Shown piece by piece: positions 1 through 8,026 of a stretch of 15,004 nt of DNA. The stretch spans positions 1 to 15,004 of the forward strand of contig CALAEY010000060.1 of NCBI GenBank assembly GCA_937891085.1, given 5' to 3'. Position 1 is the first letter of the stretch; every line of letters starts with the position of its first letter. Source of the DNA: an uncultured Prevotellaceae bacterium (GTDB lineage Bacteria > Bacteroidota > Bacteroidia > Bacteroidales > Bacteroidaceae). Below the pieces are notes generated by a model. The model saw only the letters and a list, made by a program, of their open reading frames with translations, did not search any database and had not been told where the DNA came from. The position numbers were made by a program, and so were the translations under genes.

Positions 1-24
1 GGGATTCCTCAGATGAGGAGTCCC
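1..24. terminator. Hairpin at window edge, probably terminator of an upstream gene
   Basis: Positions 1-10 (GGGATTCCTC) pair with 15-24 (GAGGAGTCCC) over ten base pairs, with one G·T wobble and the four-base loop AGAT. The bases just after it (CTCCCTTTGTTG) are pyrimidine-rich but not a clean T run. They could pair with sequence lying left of the window, so the true stem may be longer and cut by the window edge. The gene it would serve is not visible. Confidence 0.5.
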
Positions 25-304
25 TCCCTTTGTTGTTATTGTCTCTATTTATCTAATTCCTGTGCAAAACATTATTGTTAAATTATAACATGATTAGCAA
101 TAAATACCTCATTTTGTAAGTCCTATTTAGCAGACACAAGGTAAATGTCCTATATTTCTTTATAAATGGCAAAAAAAAGTTTTTTTGAAATTCTTTTATT
201 CTACATGTAATGTTTTTTAAAAAAAAATTACTAACTTAGCGGGGTCTAATATATCCATGCGAGATAATAAAATAGTAAATAATAAATAAATTCCTTAAAT
301 TGAT
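25..304. other. AT-rich non-coding leader of the V-ATPase operon
   Basis: No gene is supported here. The stretch is strongly AT-rich, with two homopolymer palindromes: eight A then GT and T's around 171-186, and six T then nine A at 213-227. Such A-tracts usually bend DNA or act as upstream promoter elements. A promoter is expected, but no TAnnTTTG box with a well-placed TTTG is clear. The best partial candidates are TCATTTTG (109-116), TATATTTC (151-158), and TTTG (184-187) followed 20 bp later by TAATGTTT (208-215). None is convincing, so the start of transcription is unresolved. Confidence 0.5.
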
Positions 305-898
305 ATGGAAAACAAAATTCAAGAATTGACCGATAAAATCTATCGCGAAGGCGTAGAAAAAGGTAATGAAGAAGCTCAGAAGCTTATTCAGAAAGCACAA
401 GAAGAAGCTGCAAGTATTGTTGCAAGTGCCAAGAATGAAGCTGAATCTATTTTAGCTGCGGCTAAGAAATCTGCTGATGAATTGTCAGAAAATACTAAGT
501 CAGAATTGAAACTTTACACTGGTCAAGCTGTAAATGCCTTAAAGTCTGAAGTTACAAATCTGCTGACTGATAAGATCGTGAATACCGATGTAAAGGCGTT
601 TACAGGAAATAAGGACTTCTTGAATAAGTTTATCGTTTCATTAGCTCAGAAGTGGTCTGCCACTGAGCCTTTAGTAATTTCAACGAGTGATGCTGACGGA
701 TTGAAAGCATTCTTTGCTGCTCAGGCTAAAGACTTGTTGGAAAAGGGCGTGAAAATAGAGCAAGTGAACGGCCTTAAGACCTTGTTCTCTGTTTCTCCTG
801 CGGATGGTTCTTATAAAGTGAATTTTGGAGAGGAGGAGTTTGTCAACTATCTGAAGGATTTCTTACGCCCACAGTTAGTAGACTTGTTGTTTAAATAA
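305..898 (+). CDS. atpE: V/A-type ATPase subunit E (peripheral stalk)
   Basis: This 197-residue protein is the expected size for subunit E, the peripheral-stalk part that ties the A3B3 head to the membrane stator. Residues about 1-75 are a long amphipathic helix rich in Ala, Glu and Lys (for example EAQKLIQKAQEEAASIVASA), typical of the E-subunit coiled coil. The rest, about 80-197, is the globular head-binding domain. It is the first gene of a tightly packed operon, and the next ORF starts 11 bases after its stop. E subunits are poorly conserved, so the call leans on the coiled-coil N-terminus together with the unmistakable atpA and atpB downstream. No G-subunit partner gene for the stalk heterodimer is visible, so either it lies elsewhere or E acts alone. 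Confidence 0.85.
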   Translation: MENKIQELTDKIYREGVEKGNEEAQKLIQKAQEEAASIVASAKNEAESILAAAKKSADELSENTKSELKLYTGQAVNALKSEVTNLLTDKIVNTDVKAFTGNKDFLNKFIVSLAQKWSATEPLVISTSDADGLKAFFAAQAKDLLEKGVKIEQVNGLKTLFSVSPADGSYKVNFGEEEFVNYLKDFLRPQLVDLLFK

Positions 899-909
899 AA
901 GTTGGTACT

Positions 910-1755
910 ATGAGTAAATATTATTACTTAGTTACCGGCTTGCCTGAATTAACGTTAGAGGATAATAGACTCAGGTATTCTGTTGCTGATTTTAAGAAAG
1001 AGTTTTATCCCGAGCTCTCTAAAGGAGATCAGAAATTAGTGGATTTGTTCTATCTTAAATTCGACAATGAAAATGTGTTGTCTCTGTTGAAAAACAGAGA
1101 GGCAGTGATTGATGAACGAGGAAATTTCTCTGCCGATAGCATTCTTGCTATTATCAGACAGATACAGGAGGAAGGTAAAATATTGACACCTAATGTCTTA
1201 CCTCCTTATTTGAATCAGTTCATCACTTCTTATATGCTGGATTCAACATTTGCAGAAGGTAAAGTTATGGTAGTAGATAGACTTGCTGCCATGTATTATG
1301 CTCATGCCATGAAATGTGGGAATGATTTCCTCTCTTCTTGGTTTGAGTTTAATCTTCATGTGAACAATATTCTGGTAGCACTCACCGCTAGAAAGTTTAA
1401 GATGGAAGTAGAACCTCTGATTGTGGGTGATACGGAAGTTTGTCAGGCATTGCGTAGTTCAAATGCCAGAGATTTCGGACTTTCAAGCGAAGTTGACTAT
1501 TTGGAGCAAGTGGTGAAGATTTCTGAAATCACAGATCTTGTAGAGCGTGAGAAAAAAATAGATCAGCTTCGCTGGAAATGGATGGAAGATAAGACCTTCT
1601 TTGAATACTTCTCTTTGGAGCGTTTATATGTATTTCTGTTGCAGTCGGATATTATTGAGCGCTGGTTGACCCTTGATAAGGAAAAGGGAAGCCAAATGTT
1701 CAGAAGTATTATTGCTGCTCTCAAAGACGAGGTAAAGGTACCTGTGGAATATTGA
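910..1755 (+). CDS. DUF2764 family protein of V-ATPase operon (possible C-subunit analogue)
   Basis: This 281-residue soluble protein starts MSKYYYLVTGLPEL and sits between atpE and atpA, 20 bases before atpA. The position, length and start match the DUF2764 proteins encoded at this slot in V/A-ATPase operons of Bacteroidota, Chlamydia and Borrelia. It has no signal peptide or membrane segment and looks mainly helical, with many aromatic and charged residues (for example KWMEDKTFFEYFSLERLY near residues 222-240). Canonical operons carry subunit C (d), the funnel that seats the shaft on the rotor ring, near this place, and no C gene is visible here. I infer that this protein may fill the C role. 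That is inference from position, not from a recognised fold. Confidence 0.75.
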   Translation: MSKYYYLVTGLPELTLEDNRLRYSVADFKKEFYPELSKGDQKLVDLFYLKFDNENVLSLLKNREAVIDERGNFSADSILAIIRQIQEEGKILTPNVLPPYLNQFITSYMLDSTFAEGKVMVVDRLAAMYYAHAMKCGNDFLSSWFEFNLHVNNILVALTARKFKMEVEPLIVGDTEVCQALRSSNARDFGLSSEVDYLEQVVKISEITDLVEREKKIDQLRWKWMEDKTFFEYFSLERLYVFLLQSDIIERWLTLDKEKGSQMFRSIIAALKDEVKVPVEY

Positions 1756-1775
1756 TAAAAATAAATTAACTATAT

Positions 1776-3530
1776 ATGGCAACAAAAGGAACTGTTAGTG
1801 GGGTAATTGCCAACATGGTGACCCTGAACGTAGATGGTCCTGTCGCTCAGAATGAGATCTGTTATATCTTGACTGGCGGGGACAGACTTATGGCAGAGGT
1901 GATTAAGGTGGTAGGCTCTCAGGTTTATGTGCAGGTTTTCGAAAGCACACGTGGACTTAAGGTGGGGGCTGAAGCTGAGTTTACTGGCCATATGCTTGAA
2001 GTGACATTAGGTCCGGGTATGCTTTCTAAGAACTATGATGGTTTGCAGAATGACCTGGATAAGATGGAAGGCGTATTCCTCAAACGCGGAGATTATACGT
2101 TTCCGTTGGATAGAGAGAAGAAATGGCATTTTGTGCCACTCGCAAAGGTAGGTGATCAAGTGAAGGCCTCCTATTGGCTGGGAGAGGTAGATGAAAACCA
2201 TCAGCCTCTGAAGATCATGGCTCCTTTCAGACTGAAAGGTACTGCAGTTGTTAAGTCTATAGTAAGTGAAGGAGACTATACAATCGATGATACGGTGGCA
2301 GTATTGACTGACGAAGAGGGCAAAGATGTAAATGTCACCATGACTCAGAAATGGCCAGTAAAGGTGGCTATGACAAATTATGTTGAGAAACCTCGTCCAT
2401 TTAAGTTGCTGGAGACAGGCGTACGTGCTATTGATACCTTAAATCCTATTACAGAGGGTGGAACAGGCTTTATTCCTGGACCTTTCGGAACGGGAAAGAC
2501 TGTGTTGCAGCATGCTATTTCTAAGCAGGCCGAGGCAGATATCGTGATTATTGCTGCCTGCGGTGAACGTGCAAATGAGGTTGTGGAAATCTTTACGGAA
2601 TTTCCTGAATTGGTTGACCCACATACTGGCAGAATGTTGATGGAGCGTACGATTATCATCGCAAATACTTCAAACATGCCTGTGGCAGCGCGTGAGGCTT
2701 CTGTGTATACGGCCATGACTATCGGAGAGTATTATCGTAGTATGGGTCTTAGAGTCCTGATGATGGCAGACTCTACTTCTCGTTGGGCTCAGGCATTGCG
2801 TGAGATGTCCAACCGTATGGAGGAATTACCTGGTCCTGATGCATTCCCAATGGATTTGTCATCTATTATCTCCAACTTCTACGGCCGTGCAGGATATGTA
2901 GAGCTTTATAATGGTCAGTCTGGTTCTATCACCTTTATTGGAACAGTGTCTCCTGCTGGTGGTAACTTGAAAGAGCCTGTGACCGAGAATACCAAGAAGG
3001 TGGCACGTTGTTTCTATGCTTTGGAGCAGGCCCGTGCCGATAGTAAGCGTTATCCTGCCATCAATCCTATCGATTCATATTCTAAATATGTGGAATATCC
3101 TGAGTTTGCTGGTTATATCTCAAAGCGCATCAATGATGAATGGCTGGGTAAGGTTAACGAACTGAGAACCCGTTTGCAGCGTGGTAAGGAAATTTCTGAG
3201 CAGATTAATATCTTAGGTGATGATGGTGTGCCAGTTGACTATCACGTTACATTCTGGAAGTCAGAACTGATAGACTTCGTTATCTTGCAACAAGATGCCT
3301 TTGATGAAGTTGATGCTGTGACACCTCTCGACCGTCAGGAAGAGATTATGGACTTGGTAATAGAAATTTGTCATACCGATTTCCAATTTGATAACTTCAA
3401 TGAGGTTATGGACTTCTTCAAGAAGATCATCAACATTGGTAAGCAAATGAACTATTCTAAGTTCAAATCAGAGCAATACAACGATTACAAGAGACAGTTG
3501 CATGATCTGGTTGCAGAAAGAAAAGTTTAA
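1776..3530 (+). CDS. atpA: V/A-type ATPase catalytic subunit A
   Basis: This is the catalytic nucleotide-binding subunit of the ATPase head, 584 residues and full length for the family. It opens with the short beta-barrel domain (about 3-70). The V-type-specific non-homologous insert follows at about 110-200. The Walker A motif GPFGTGKT is at 235-242 (Lys241 binds phosphate) and ACGERANEV at 261-269 carries the conserved Glu-Arg. ADSTSRWAQALRE (331-343) and the GRAGYVELYNG segment (370-380) complete the active site. The C-terminal helical domain runs from about 440. Three copies alternate with three B subunits and either hydrolyse ATP to pump ions or make ATP when ions flow back. Start ATG 1776 follows an A-rich leader with no Shine-Dalgarno, as is usual in this phylum. 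Confidence 0.98.
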   Translation: MATKGTVSGVIANMVTLNVDGPVAQNEICYILTGGDRLMAEVIKVVGSQVYVQVFESTRGLKVGAEAEFTGHMLEVTLGPGMLSKNYDGLQNDLDKMEGVFLKRGDYTFPLDREKKWHFVPLAKVGDQVKASYWLGEVDENHQPLKIMAPFRLKGTAVVKSIVSEGDYTIDDTVAVLTDEEGKDVNVTMTQKWPVKVAMTNYVEKPRPFKLLETGVRAIDTLNPITEGGTGFIPGPFGTGKTVLQHAISKQAEADIVIIAACGERANEVVEIFTEFPELVDPHTGRMLMERTIIIANTSNMPVAAREASVYTAMTIGEYYRSMGLRVLMMADSTSRWAQALREMSNRMEELPGPDAFPMDLSSIISNFYGRAGYVELYNGQSGSITFIGTVSPAGGNLKEPVTENTKKVARCFYALEQARADSKRYPAINPIDSYSKYVEYPEFAGYISKRINDEWLGKVNELRTRLQRGKEISEQINILGDDGVPVDYHVTFWKSELIDFVILQQDAFDEVDAVTPLDRQEEIMDLVIEICHTDFQFDNFNEVMDFFKKIINIGKQMNYSKFKSEQYNDYKRQLHDLVAERKV

Positions 3531-3549
3531 TCATTAAAACGAATATACA

Positions 3550-4881
3550 ATGGCAGCTAGAGCTTTTCAGAAAATATATACTAAAATTACTCAGATAACC
3601 AAAGCCACCCTTTCGTTAAAGGCTACTGGTGTTGGTTATGACGAGTTGGCCACCGTAAACGGCAAGTTAGCACAGGTGGTGAAAATTGCAGGTGACGAGG
3701 TGACCTTGCAGGTATTTGAGGGAACACAGGGCATCCCTACCGATGCCGAAGTGGTTTTCTTGGGAAAGGCACCTACACTTAAAGTCAGCGACCAGTTGGC
3801 AGGACGTTTCTTCAATGCTTTTGGTGATCCTATTGATGGAGGTCCTGAGATAGAAGGTGTTGAAGTGGAGATCGGCGGACCGTCTGTGAACCCTGTTCGC
3901 CGTAAACAGCCTTCAGAACTGATTGCTACAGGTATTGCTGGTATCGACTTGAATAATACATTGGTATCAGGACAGAAGATTCCATTCTTCGCAGATCCTG
4001 ATCAACCATTCAACCAGGTGATGGCTATGGTGGCCATGCGTGCAGAGACCGATAAGATTATTCTTGGAGGTATGGGTATGACCAATGATGACTACCTGTA
4101 TTTCAAGAATGTCTTCTCTAATGCAGGTGCACTGAATCGTATTATAAGCTTCATGAATACCACTGAGGATCCTCCAGTAGAGCGTTTGCTGGTTCCAGAT
4201 ATGGCACTGACTGCAGCGGAGTATTTTGCTGTGCAGAAAAATGAGAAGGTGCTGGTGTTGCTGACTGATATGACCTCTTACTCAGATGCCCTCGCTATCG
4301 TGTCTAACCGTATGGATCAGATTCCTTCTAAGGATTCTATGCCAGGTTCTCTTTATTCCGACTTGGCTAAGATTTACGAGAAGGCCGTTCAATTCCCAAC
4401 AGGCGGTTCTATCACGATTATTGCAGTGACTACACTTTCTGGTGGTGATATCACGCATGCAGTACCAGATAATACTGGTTACATCACTGAGGGTCAGTTG
4501 TTCTTGCGTCGTGATAGCGATATCGGTAAGGTTATTGTTGACCCATTCCGCTCTTTGTCACGTCTGAAACAGTTGGTAACAGGTAAGAAGACTCGTAAGG
4601 ATCACCCACAGGTGATGAATGCAGCTGTGCGTCTTTATGCCGATGCCGCCAATGCAAAGACTAAGTTGGAGAATGGTTTCGACTTGACCAATTATGATGA
4701 GCGTACTTTGGCTTTCGCTAAGGAGTACTCAAACGACCTGCTGGCCATCGATGTAAACATCAACACTACCGAGATGTTGGATGTGGCTTGGAAGCTCTTC
4801 GGCAAGTACTTCCGTCCTGAAGAGGTGAATATCCGTAAGGAGTTTGTAGAGAAATACTGGCCTAAGGACAGTGAACAATAA
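3550..4881 (+). CDS. atpB: V/A-type ATPase regulatory subunit B
   Basis: This is the non-catalytic partner of subunit A in the hexameric head, 443 residues. It has the beta-barrel start and the central RecA-like fold, but the P-loop position reads SGQKIPFF (140-147) instead of a Walker A, which is the hallmark of B subunits. DPFRSLSRLK (331-340) supplies the conserved arginine (Arg338) that reaches into the A-subunit active site. Other family segments are VSNRMDQIPSKDSMPGSLYS (251-270) and TGYITEGQLFLRRD (309-322). It lies 19 bases after atpA and 19 bases before atpD, so translation and assembly are likely coupled within the operon. The C-terminal EEVNIRKEFVEKYWP is typical of the family. Confidence 0.97.
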   Translation: MAARAFQKIYTKITQITKATLSLKATGVGYDELATVNGKLAQVVKIAGDEVTLQVFEGTQGIPTDAEVVFLGKAPTLKVSDQLAGRFFNAFGDPIDGGPEIEGVEVEIGGPSVNPVRRKQPSELIATGIAGIDLNNTLVSGQKIPFFADPDQPFNQVMAMVAMRAETDKIILGGMGMTNDDYLYFKNVFSNAGALNRIISFMNTTEDPPVERLLVPDMALTAAEYFAVQKNEKVLVLLTDMTSYSDALAIVSNRMDQIPSKDSMPGSLYSDLAKIYEKAVQFPTGGSITIIAVTTLSGGDITHAVPDNTGYITEGQLFLRRDSDIGKVIVDPFRSLSRLKQLVTGKKTRKDHPQVMNAAVRLYADAANAKTKLENGFDLTNYDERTLAFAKEYSNDLLAIDVNINTTEMLDVAWKLFGKYFRPEEVNIRKEFVEKYWPKDSEQ

Positions 4882-4900
4882 CCTTTAAAAAGACAACAAA

Positions 4901-5509
4901 GTGGCTATTAAGTTTCAATATAATAAGACTTCGCTTCAGCAGCTGGAAAAGCAACTGAAAGTGCGTCAGCGAACCTTGCCTATCATTAAGAACAAGGAGA
5001 GCGCGTTGCGCATGGAGGTTAAGCGCTGCAAAGATGAATCCGTCTTGCTGGAGCAGAAGTTGGAAAAAGGAATTCAAGCTTACGAAGCCATGTTTGCCCT
5101 TTGGAGTGAATTTGATGCCTCATTGATAAAGGTGACGGATGTTCATCTTGCTATCAAGAAGATTGCAGGTGTTCGTGTGCCTCAATTAGATAATGTGGAC
5201 TTTGAGATACAGCCTTATAGCTTGTTCAGTTCACCCAAATGGTATGCCGATGGCATAGACTTATTGAAGAGTTTGGCACAGATTGCTATCGAAAGAGAGT
5301 TTACCGATGCAAAGCTGGGCTTGCTGGAGCATGCTCGAAAGAAGACCACGCAGAAGGTAAACCTTTTCGAGAAAGTTCAGATACCAGGCTATCAAGATGC
5401 TATTCGTAAGATTAAGAGATTCATGGAAGACGAGGAGAACCTTTCTAAGTCTTCACAGAAAATCATGAAGTCACATCAAGAGAAGAGAAAGGAGGAGAGT
5501 GAAGTATGA
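4901..5509 (+). CDS. atpD: V/A-type ATPase subunit D (central shaft)
   Basis: Subunit D is the rotating coiled-coil shaft inside the A3B3 head that links ATP turnover to rotation of the membrane ring. The 202-residue length fits. Residues about 5-75 (KTSLQQLEKQLKVRQRTLPI onward) and about 115-200 form the two long antiparallel helices, with a short middle region between them. The start is GTG at 4901. It keeps the conserved MAIKFQYNKTSLQQLE N-terminus and follows atpB by 19 bases, while the next in-frame Met falls inside the first helix. The last four bases overlap the start of atpI as ATGA, so the two genes are translationally coupled. In other organisms D pairs with subunit F; no F gene is present here. 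Confidence 0.93.
   Translation: MAIKFQYNKTSLQQLEKQLKVRQRTLPIIKNKESALRMEVKRCKDESVLLEQKLEKGIQAYEAMFALWSEFDASLIKVTDVHLAIKKIAGVRVPQLDNVDFEIQPYSLFSSPKWYADGIDLLKSLAQIAIEREFTDAKLGLLEHARKKTTQKVNLFEKVQIPGYQDAIRKIKRFMEDEENLSKSSQKIMKSHQEKRKEESEV
5488..5495 (+). promoter_or_regulatory. Strong Shine-Dalgarno for atpI inside atpD
   Basis: AAAGGAGG lies 10 bases before the atpI start codon at 5506, within the last codons of atpD. Its core (AGGAGG) is perfectly complementary to the usual 3' end of 16S rRNA. This supports ATG 5506 (MITRMKK) over the Met four codons later, and it stands out because the other genes of this operon show A-rich leaders with no such site. It may raise or re-initiate translation at the ATGA overlap. 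Confidence 0.6.
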
Positions 5510-7344
5510 TTACTAGAATGAAGAAACTCACATTCCTTATTTATCATAAGGATTATGAATCTTTTCTTGATAGGATTCGTGAATTGGGGGTCATTCATAT
5601 TCAGGAGCGCCAAGCAGGTGAAATGAATGATGACTTGCAGCAAAGTTTAAGTCAACACAATCAGTATAAAGATTTGCTCAAGGAAATGTCTTTCCAGTTT
5701 AAAGACAAGGCAGATGAGCAAGTTTATACAGATATGTCGGCCAGCGAGCTGATAGATAAATACAACGACCTGGTTGCTCAGGTGCAGTCTTTGAATCAAC
5801 GCATTCCTGCTGTTGACAAAGAAATCTCAGAAATGAACATCTGGGGTGAATTCAGTTGGAAAGATATTCAGAAGCTGCGTGAAGCAGGTTATTGTATTCA
5901 GTTTTACAACTGCACTGAGCGTGAATACCAGCAAGAATGGGAAAGCCTCTGTGATATCGTTCAGATAACCAAAGCTGCTGGACATGTGTACTTTGTTACT
6001 ATTTCCAAAGAACCTGTGACACTGGATGTGGAACCAGTTTCCATGCCAAGTTTGTCTCTTTCAGAGTTGCAACAGAAAAGAGCTTCCCTTGCCGAAGAGC
6101 AGGCATCTGTCAAGGCCGAACTGCAGGAATTCTGTCGCAAATATTCCAAGACTTTGGAGCATTACGACCAATATCTGCAAGGCGATATTGACCTGATCAA
6201 GGTGCGTCTCGATGGTGAGCCTCAGGCAGAAGGTGCTGTCATGCTCATGGAAGGCTGGATACCTGTCGATTGCGAGCAGAATGTACGCAGCGCACTTGAC
6301 GAAAGTTCTGTCTACTATGAGATCCGTGATTCTGTGAAAGGGGACAATCCTCCTATCAAGCTGAAGAACAATTGGTTCGTCAAGATGTACGAAGTGCTTA
6401 CAGGAATGTATGGCATGCCTGAATATACCGAGTTTGATCCTACCTTCCTGATTGCTCCGTTCTTCTCCATCTTCTTTGCTTTCTGTGTAGGAGATGCGGG
6501 ATATGGCTTGGCATTGATAGCTCTTGGTTTCTTCCTTAAGAAGAAATTACCGTCTATGCGTGGCATGATGAACCTGGTGATATCTTTGGGTATCTTTACT
6601 ACGGTCATAGGAGCCATCTTCGGAACGTTCTTTGGATTCGAACTTGTTAAGCAAGAGTTTATCCCTCAAGGAATAAGGGATCTGATGTTTACCGGAAAAA
6701 TAGCAGGAACATCTTTCGACAAGCAGATGCTTCTGGCTTTGGTTATAGGTATAATTCACATTAGTGTAGCACTCCTTATCAAGGCTCTTGTGTCTACAGT
6801 TCGCTTTGGGTTCAAGAATTCTCTTAGTGAGTGGGGATGGTTCATCGTTGTTGTAGGATTTGTGACTACAGGTACGCTGATGTTCCTCAATGTGATTCCA
6901 AAGAATGTGTCAATGTGGGCATTTGTCATCATTGGTGGTGTGGGGGCCATTGGAATCTATCTGCTCAACGACCTTCACCGCAATGTCTTTGTCAACATTG
7001 GTGCCGGTCTGTGGGGCACATATAATATGGCTACAGGACTGATGGGTGATACTCTGTCATACATTCGTCTGTATGCTTTGGGCTTGGCAGGTGCCATGCT
7101 CGGCAATGTGTTCAACATTCTGGCAGGAATGGCAGGCGATGCAGCTGGCGGTGGCATCATCGGATGGATTGTCTTCGGACTGATTTTCGTCTTCGGTCAT
7201 ACGCTTAACATCGGAATGTCATGCTTGAGTGCTTTTGTTCACCCACTCCGTTTGAATTTCGTAGAGTACTTTAAGAATTCGGGTTATGATGGAACAGGTA
7301 TCTCCTATAGTCCATTTACAACCGTTGAGAATAAGAACAAGTAA
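5506..7344 (+). CDS. atpI: V/A-type ATPase subunit I (membrane stator, a-subunit)
   Basis: Subunit I holds the ion half-channels against the rotor ring and anchors the peripheral stalk. It is 612 residues, normal to slightly short for the family. Residues 1 to about 300 are the soluble stalk-binding arm with helical stretches (for example 40-110 and 180-225). From about 310 there are seven or eight membrane helices. Key landmarks are FAFCVGDAGYGLALIALG (324-341), the channel motif TLSYIRLYALGLAGAML (516-532) with the essential Arg521, and HPLRLNFVEYFKNSGYDG (579-596) with a second conserved Arg582. It begins at a 4-base ATGA overlap with atpD. The 41-base AT-rich gap before atpK may allow separate control of ring-subunit translation, since K is needed in many copies. 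Confidence 0.96.
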   Translation: MITRMKKLTFLIYHKDYESFLDRIRELGVIHIQERQAGEMNDDLQQSLSQHNQYKDLLKEMSFQFKDKADEQVYTDMSASELIDKYNDLVAQVQSLNQRIPAVDKEISEMNIWGEFSWKDIQKLREAGYCIQFYNCTEREYQQEWESLCDIVQITKAAGHVYFVTISKEPVTLDVEPVSMPSLSLSELQQKRASLAEEQASVKAELQEFCRKYSKTLEHYDQYLQGDIDLIKVRLDGEPQAEGAVMLMEGWIPVDCEQNVRSALDESSVYYEIRDSVKGDNPPIKLKNNWFVKMYEVLTGMYGMPEYTEFDPTFLIAPFFSIFFAFCVGDAGYGLALIALGFFLKKKLPSMRGMMNLVISLGIFTTVIGAIFGTFFGFELVKQEFIPQGIRDLMFTGKIAGTSFDKQMLLALVIGIIHISVALLIKALVSTVRFGFKNSLSEWGWFIVVVGFVTTGTLMFLNVIPKNVSMWAFVIIGGVGAIGIYLLNDLHRNVFVNIGAGLWGTYNMATGLMGDTLSYIRLYALGLAGAMLGNVFNILAGMAGDAAGGGIIGWIVFGLIFVFGHTLNIGMSCLSAFVHPLRLNFVEYFKNSGYDGTGISYSPFTTVENKNK

Positions 7345-7385
7345 GAATAAATAATAATAATTAATAACTAAAAATTTAAAACATT

Positions 7386-7808
7386 ATGGATGTACAAGTA
7401 TTATTAGGTTACATCGGCCTTGGCCTGATGTTGGCACTTTCTGGAATTGGTAGTGTCTATGGTACAACTATTGCAGGTAATGCTGCCGAAGCTGGTTTGA
7501 AGAAAGATCCTTCTAAGTCTGCAAGCTTCATGATTCTGTCAGCTTTGCCATCAACACAGGGTCTGTATGGTTTCGTTGCTTTCTTGATGACATCAAGTCG
7601 TGTAGCAACAGATGGTCTGTTGATGTTTGGTATTGGTCTGGGTGTAGGTCTTATCTGCCTCTTCTCTGCTATCCGTCAGGGACAGATTTGTGCCAATGGT
7701 ATTAATGGCATTGCCCAGGGACATGATGTGATGGTAAACACCATGATTTATGCAGCTCTTCCTGAGTTCTATGCAATTCTTGCTTTGATTGCAGCTTTGA
7801 TGGTATAA
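7386..7808 (+). CDS. atpK: V/A-type ATPase subunit K (rotor ring proteolipid)
   Basis: This is the very hydrophobic rotor-ring subunit: 140 residues and four membrane helices formed by a duplicated two-helix hairpin. The first repeat carries IGSVYGTTIAGNAAEAG (21-37) and ALPSTQGLYGF (53-63). The second carries GVGLICLFSAIRQGQICA (86-103) and ALPEFYAIL (124-132). Only helix 4 has the ion-binding carboxylate (Glu127), as in NtpK of Enterococcus hirae. The other residues that hold Na+ in NtpK also have counterparts: Leu54, Thr57, Gln58 and Gln98. This points to Na+ coupling, by inference. It is the last gene of the operon, preceded by an A-rich leader and followed 20 bases later by a strong terminator stem. 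Confidence 0.95.
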   Translation: MDVQVLLGYIGLGLMLALSGIGSVYGTTIAGNAAEAGLKKDPSKSASFMILSALPSTQGLYGFVAFLMTSSRVATDGLLMFGIGLGVGLICLFSAIRQGQICANGINGIAQGHDVMVNTMIYAALPEFYAILALIAALMV

Positions 7809-7828
7809 TCATCTTATATTTTATTACC

Positions 7829-7866
7829 GCCCCCTTGCAAGGAATTGCAAGGGGGCTTTTTTGTTT
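7829..7866 (+). terminator. Intrinsic terminator of the V-ATPase operon
   Basis: GCCCCCTTGCAA (7829-7840) pairs perfectly with TTGCAAGGGGGC (7845-7856) over 12 base pairs around a GGAA loop, which fits the stable GNRA type. It is followed directly by six T's, then GTTT. It begins 20 bases after the atpK stop and marks the end of the seven-gene transcript. Confidence 0.95.
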
Positions 7867-7900
7867 GTAATGTTTTTCTGTCGACCTTCTATTTGTTTGA

Positions 7901-8011
7901 ATAATATTTGTACCCTTTCTTCTATATGGTTATGGGTACGGGTACGGCTATGGTTATGGCCTCGGACATAGTAATAAGAAGTCATTGTGGAAGCGTCTGT
8001 TTAGAAAATAA
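7901..8011 (+). pseudogene. Remnant: C-terminal tail of a Wzc-like tyrosine autokinase
   Basis: This frame is open from just after a TGA at 7898-7900 to a TAA at 8009-8011. It has no ATG, GTG or TTG start in frame. From 7925 it reads six Tyr-Gly pairs (YGYGYGYGYGYG), then LGHSNKKSLWKRLFRK and stop. A tyrosine-rich tail ending in a basic, aromatic segment is the usual C-terminus of Bacteroidota polysaccharide-export tyrosine kinases (Wzc/GumC type), where the tyrosines are autophosphorylated. The kinase domain itself is absent: the preceding DNA is the ATPase operon terminator. I therefore read it as a scar of a deleted or rearranged kinase gene. A chance hexanucleotide repeat is possible, but the basic tail, stop codon and following hairpin argue for a real gene end. 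Confidence 0.5.
7925..7960 (+). repeat. Six tandem hexanucleotides of the form TAYGGN
   Basis: Six consecutive copies of TA(T/C)GG(N) occur without interruption. They encode the Tyr-Gly run of the remnant. The regularly spaced GG/GGG runs could also form a two-tier G-quadruplex on this strand. Such repeats are prone to slippage and recombination with other tyrosine-kinase tails. Confidence 0.75.
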
Positions 8012-8026
8012 ACGTTTTCCCCACAG

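Noticed and set aside
6831..7025. Plus-strand 64-codon frame inside atpI
   Set aside because: Out-of-frame shadow of conserved membrane helices of subunit I.
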